The notes under the pieces: generated by a model
What the model saw: only the letters and a program-made list of their open reading frames with translations
What the model was told of the DNA's origin: nothing
The model's database searches: none
Made by a program: the position numbers and the translations under genes
Assembly: GCF_013141865.1 (NCBI RefSeq)
Contig: NZ_RCST01000001.1
Location: forward strand, 4,774,001-4,838,000
Origin: Methylomonas sp. ZR1
GTDB lineage: Bacteria > Pseudomonadota > Gammaproteobacteria > Methylococcales > Methylomonadaceae
Direction of reading: 5' to 3'
Length of the DNA: 64,000 nucleotides
In this document: piece after piece, positions 62,201 through 64,000 of the stretch
How the letters are laid out: each line of letters starts with the position of its first letter
Position numbering within the stretch: the first letter of the stretch is position 1

Positions 62201-63091
62201 GATGGCTTATTGAATGGCAAACTCACGGCCAATTACAAACGCAGCATGCTGGCCGGTAATATCGATTTGAATGCCAAAGCCGTGGTCGGCGACGGTGGCG
62301 GCGAGGCCGAACCGATCAATGTGTGGGGCAGCGGCACGGTCGATGTCACTGCCGCGCCGTGGTTGAAAGCGACTGTTGGATTGACATTGGACGAGAAAGG
62401 CGAGATCACCGTGTCCGGCGAATTGGGTTTACCCAGTTCGTTGGAGATCTTTCCGCGCAAGGAGATCAACAAATCGCTGTTTGCCGTCGCCACGCAAGTG
62501 CCGATTGTGCCGGGCATCGTCGCGGAAGTGGGCGGCAATCTCAGTGCGACGGCGGGCATTGGCCCCGGCAGCCTGGATCAATTGAAAATCGGCTTGACCT
62601 ACAATCCCGATCACGAGCAAGACACCAAGATTACCGGCGACGCGCATCTTAAAGTGCCGGCCGATGCCGGCTTGCGCTTGGCGGTGCGGGCCGGTATCGG
62701 TCTGGGCATTACCGGCGCCAGCGCCACCGGCGGCCTGGAGATAGGCGGCAAACTGGGTATTGAGGGTGCGGCGGAGGCGGGCGTGCATGTGGATTGGACG
62801 CCGGCCACCGGTCTGGATTTGACCGCCAAGTTATCGGTATCCGCTCAACCCAGCTTTACCTTCGATATTTCCGGTTACGTAGCCGTGACTGCATTGGGCT
62901 TCAGCGTGTACGATCAGCGTTGGCAACTGGCTTCGTATCAATTTGGTTCGGATTACAAGTTTGGTATCAGCCTGCCGGTGCATTATCACGAAGGACAACC
63001 CTTCGATGTATCGCTGGATGACGTGCAGTTTGAGGTGCCGGACATTTCGCCGGGTGACATTTTGAGTGGTTTGATTGCCAGGATAGCCTGA
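59270..63091 (+). CDS. DUF4157 (eCIS core domain) protein, candidate cargo with HNH-like motif
   Basis: This 1273-residue protein begins with a Lys/Arg/Glu-rich, probably disordered leader (1-225) containing repeated RLLRR/RLFRK/RLLRK-type motifs. A DUF4157 domain follows (about 240-320) with the HELSHVVQQ motif (about 301). An HNH-like segment lies at about 459-495 (FDVDHILELQLGG, then ENFQLLDASANRSSGSKI), then a Pro/Ala-rich linker. A long beta-repeat region fills residues 600-1273 (GSLEGSATAGG, ASGTLGLKPG, NGKLTANYKRS-type repeats). DUF4157 proteins are typical eCIS cargo or cargo-linked proteins. Cleavage of DNA by the HNH part is unproven. The stop overlaps the next start by one base. 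Confidence 0.8.
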   Translation: MATLASKLRKKSPLRKTSAPPKPNEEKKQRKPAYLQRKMAVSQPHDPEEKEADQVAQEVSRAKKTDEQPGVKEDKEMISSKPVPSAQRLLRRLNRAAANAAKPEEEQKPVLRAKKPDDENKNPVAKRSVETEDKKEDQLMRLSRKAKEEETPKAARLFRKAAGPEKTDEQQTTAARLLRKSKLADEEQTVAQTRLHRAAAEQAEQPEDTESAASANTVEQSVEARIEESRGKGAPLPENIRREMEQQLGADFAGVTIHNDAEAADLCKQLNARAFTVGNDVYFAPGEFAPEADAGRELLAHELSHVVQQSGGVQRVMRAPPAAPAAAPAAGGAKSAGKGTLKGGELHVPLLTLPQKPGMQEKFSAKYGGLTNWKLPQADERTNQIDDWKKQIKPSSGSWDLKPYLGSDNTLPDTSGASTQYALKLKAGGGGQGYLIGSESDIREQAILPWWNSQGAPHLFDVDHILELQLGGDADKLENFQLLDASANRSSGSKIKNAIDKAIRAAIPPEVEGGGDLPENLSKPLPGRGKAAPGAAPAPAANAAATTPAPAAVGGAAPATAAKDPASAALDAIKTSYQDKLIFDEVKFEGTVGGNPGICWQADRVTKMEHMKPLEKATKSNAPDLFANDKLRLLPRPGAGVMFVSALKGDPGSETFDAGSWGGMSVVGGTFNRTAGSGTVTLTMPKTKKVDAQNTTLNFVSSGAPTLCHIPPGQVADAYRNAFKAKTLSPIALNNADMDASANIVGGGVLTIDGIPLLAGTTVDVALVGGDLVFSKTFSTDEFDMKGPIQLDSSSLTLSAGAATPIAAAGLVEFHIGELAKGSLEGSATAGGFAMAGQLEFDKQLFTGAGRIDYDSAKGIKASGTLGLKPGALKGIKKASFTLAYDDAKKAIDFAGDAEVSVPGFKGAKLSAHADDTGNISLGGEATLSDTIPRIKAGKLNIAADRKGDVWSLGGGGELEPDLSGLDASAKIKLDYKDGLLNGKLTANYKRSMLAGNIDLNAKAVVGDGGGEAEPINVWGSGTVDVTAAPWLKATVGLTLDEKGEITVSGELGLPSSLEIFPRKEINKSLFAVATQVPIVPGIVAEVGGNLSATAGIGPGSLDQLKIGLTYNPDHEQDTKITGDAHLKVPADAGLRLAVRAGIGLGITGASATGGLEIGGKLGIEGAAEAGVHVDWTPATGLDLTAKLSVSAQPSFTFDISGYVAVTALGFSVYDQRWQLASYQFGSDYKFGISLPVHYHEGQPFDVSLDDVQFEVPDISPGDILSGLIARIA

Positions 63092-64000
63092 TGAATGCGC
63101 TTAACGATCTGCTCCGAGAAGGAGTAATCGCCCATCAGGCCGGTAACCTGGCCGAAGCGGCGCGTTTGTATCGGGCGGCGCTGGAATTGGACGCTGACAA
63201 TGCCAGCGCGCATAACAATCTGGGCTTTGTGCTGGCGCAGCGGCAAGAGTGGGCGGAGGCCTTGGTGCATTTGCGTACCGCGCTACGTTTGAAGCCGAAT
63301 ATGGCGATGGCGCATTGCAATATCGGACAGGTGCTGGTGAATATCGGTCAGGCCAGTCAGGGCCTGGCGCATCTGGAGCAGGCTACCGCTTGCGATCCGG
63401 ATAGCGTCACGGCCTGGGACAATCTGGCTCGAATAAAAGTGTTGTTGGGCGACTTTCAAGGCGGTGAGTATGCGGCGATTCGGGCCTTGAAACTGCAACC
63501 CAAAGCGCCGCAGTTGCATACTCGTCTGGGCATCGCCGTGGCCGCTCAGCAACGGCTGCCGGAAGCCTTGCAGCACTATCAACAAGCTTTGGCATTAGAC
63601 AGCAAACATCAGGAAGCCTGGGCGCAACTGGGTATTACCTGTTTCCTGCGTAACGATCTGGGCAGCGCCCGCGAAGCGCTGGAAACCGCACTGGCGCTGA
63701 ATCCGGACGATAGTAACGCCTTGCGGCATCTGGCCTTGGTGAATCTGAGTCTGGGTAACCGCGATGTCGCCATCGCCCAGTTCGAGCATCTGCTGGCGCA
63801 TAACCCGGACGATGACGACTCGCGCCTGGATTTGGTGGTGGTTTTGTTATCCGGCCAGCATACGGCGGCGGCGATGGAGCATCTGGAGTCGATAAATGAG
63901 CATGTGCGCGCGTCCAGCAAATATCAGTTTTATTTGGGTTTAGCCTTACAACAAAGCGGCGAGCAGGAATCCGGCGCGCAATTGCTGCGGCAACTGGCCG
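63091..64000 (+). CDS. TPR-repeat protein (3' end outside the window)
   Basis: The open frame from the ATG at 63091 runs to the window edge (303 codons) and reads MNALNDLLREGVIAHQAGNL. It has at least seven tetratricopeptide-like repeats (LAEAARLYRAALELD, EALVHLRTALRLKPN, EALQHYQQALALD, SAREALETALALNPD). It overlaps the DUF4157 stop by one base, so the two are translationally coupled. A scaffold or chaperone role in cargo handling is inferred from position only. Confidence 0.85.
   Translation, partial: MNALNDLLREGVIAHQAGNLAEAARLYRAALELDADNASAHNNLGFVLAQRQEWAEALVHLRTALRLKPNMAMAHCNIGQVLVNIGQASQGLAHLEQATACDPDSVTAWDNLARIKVLLGDFQGGEYAAIRALKLQPKAPQLHTRLGIAVAAQQRLPEALQHYQQALALDSKHQEAWAQLGITCFLRNDLGSAREALETALALNPDDSNALRHLALVNLSLGNRDVAIAQFEHLLAHNPDDDDSRLDLVVVLLSGQHTAAAMEHLESINEHVRASSKYQFYLGLALQQSGEQESGAQLLRQLA

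Noticed and set aside
32234..64000. The cluster being a type VI secretion system or a tailed prophage
   Set aside because: There are no TssJLM membrane-complex genes, no ClpV and no capsid, terminase or lysis genes; DUF4255, Afp7-like, AAA+ and DUF4157 genes are specific for eCIS.
1..64000. CRISPR arrays, tRNA or rRNA genes
   Set aside because: No regularly spaced direct repeats and no recognisable tRNA or rRNA sequences were seen on either strand.

Overview
The window reads as chromosomal DNA of a gammaproteobacterium, most plausibly a Methylomonas-like methanotroph of the Methylococcales. That assignment is an inference from gene order and protein style: no methane-oxidation gene lies in the window. 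Supporting points are the lptB-rpoN-hpf-rapZ order, the minCDE operon, a DUF2582 winged-helix gene, an NdvB-like GH17-GT2 glucan synthase and abundant GC-rich hairpin repeats between genes.

Positions 1 to about 32 kb are mostly core chromosome. From the left: the 3' end of lptB, rpoN, hpf, rapZ and mgtE; minC-minD-minE; a small winged-helix gene; a large glucan synthase; a TonB-dependent receptor followed by an Asp-box lipoprotein; purC; djlA; a 53-residue membrane protein. Next come leftward genes: a YigZ-type gene and a three-gene SsuABC/TauABC-type ABC importer; a MASE1/CHASE/PAS/GGDEF/EAL protein; a HugZ-like, tag, yajD cluster; moaA; and a low-molecular-weight phosphatase. Then follow a PIN/RHH toxin-antitoxin pair, a DUF1801 gene, a YheT-type hydrolase, a lytic transglycosylase, an orphan gene, a wHTH-HATPase-DUF4325 regulator with a strong palindrome over its ribosome binding site, and a small fatty-acid-hydroxylase-like gene.

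From 32.2 kb to the right edge the window holds a nearly continuous rightward cluster encoding an extracellular contractile injection system (eCIS, Afp/PVC type). In order it has a DUF4255 cap protein, an unknown protein, a very long sheath, a tube protein, a divergent second sheath-like protein, a second tube protein, an Afp7-like protein, a tiny DUF5908-like protein, a split Afp8 (hub and spike), a membrane-segment protein, gp25, a J-type baseplate protein and a tail-protein-I-like baseplate protein. Three proteins sharing one N-terminal module follow, then an unknown 532-residue protein, an AAA+ ATPase, a 1273-residue DUF4157 protein with an HNH-like motif, and the start of a TPR protein that runs off the window. 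Two roughly 250 bp hairpin-rich direct repeats bracket the hub-to-baseplate part.

The cluster's parts suggest a complete sheath/tube/baseplate/ATPase particle. No PAAR tip, classical tail fibre or clear long tape-measure protein was recognised. The most interesting parts are the three-paralogue block, the membrane-segment protein in the usual Afp10 position, and the DUF4157/HNH/beta-repeat protein, which is a candidate cargo.
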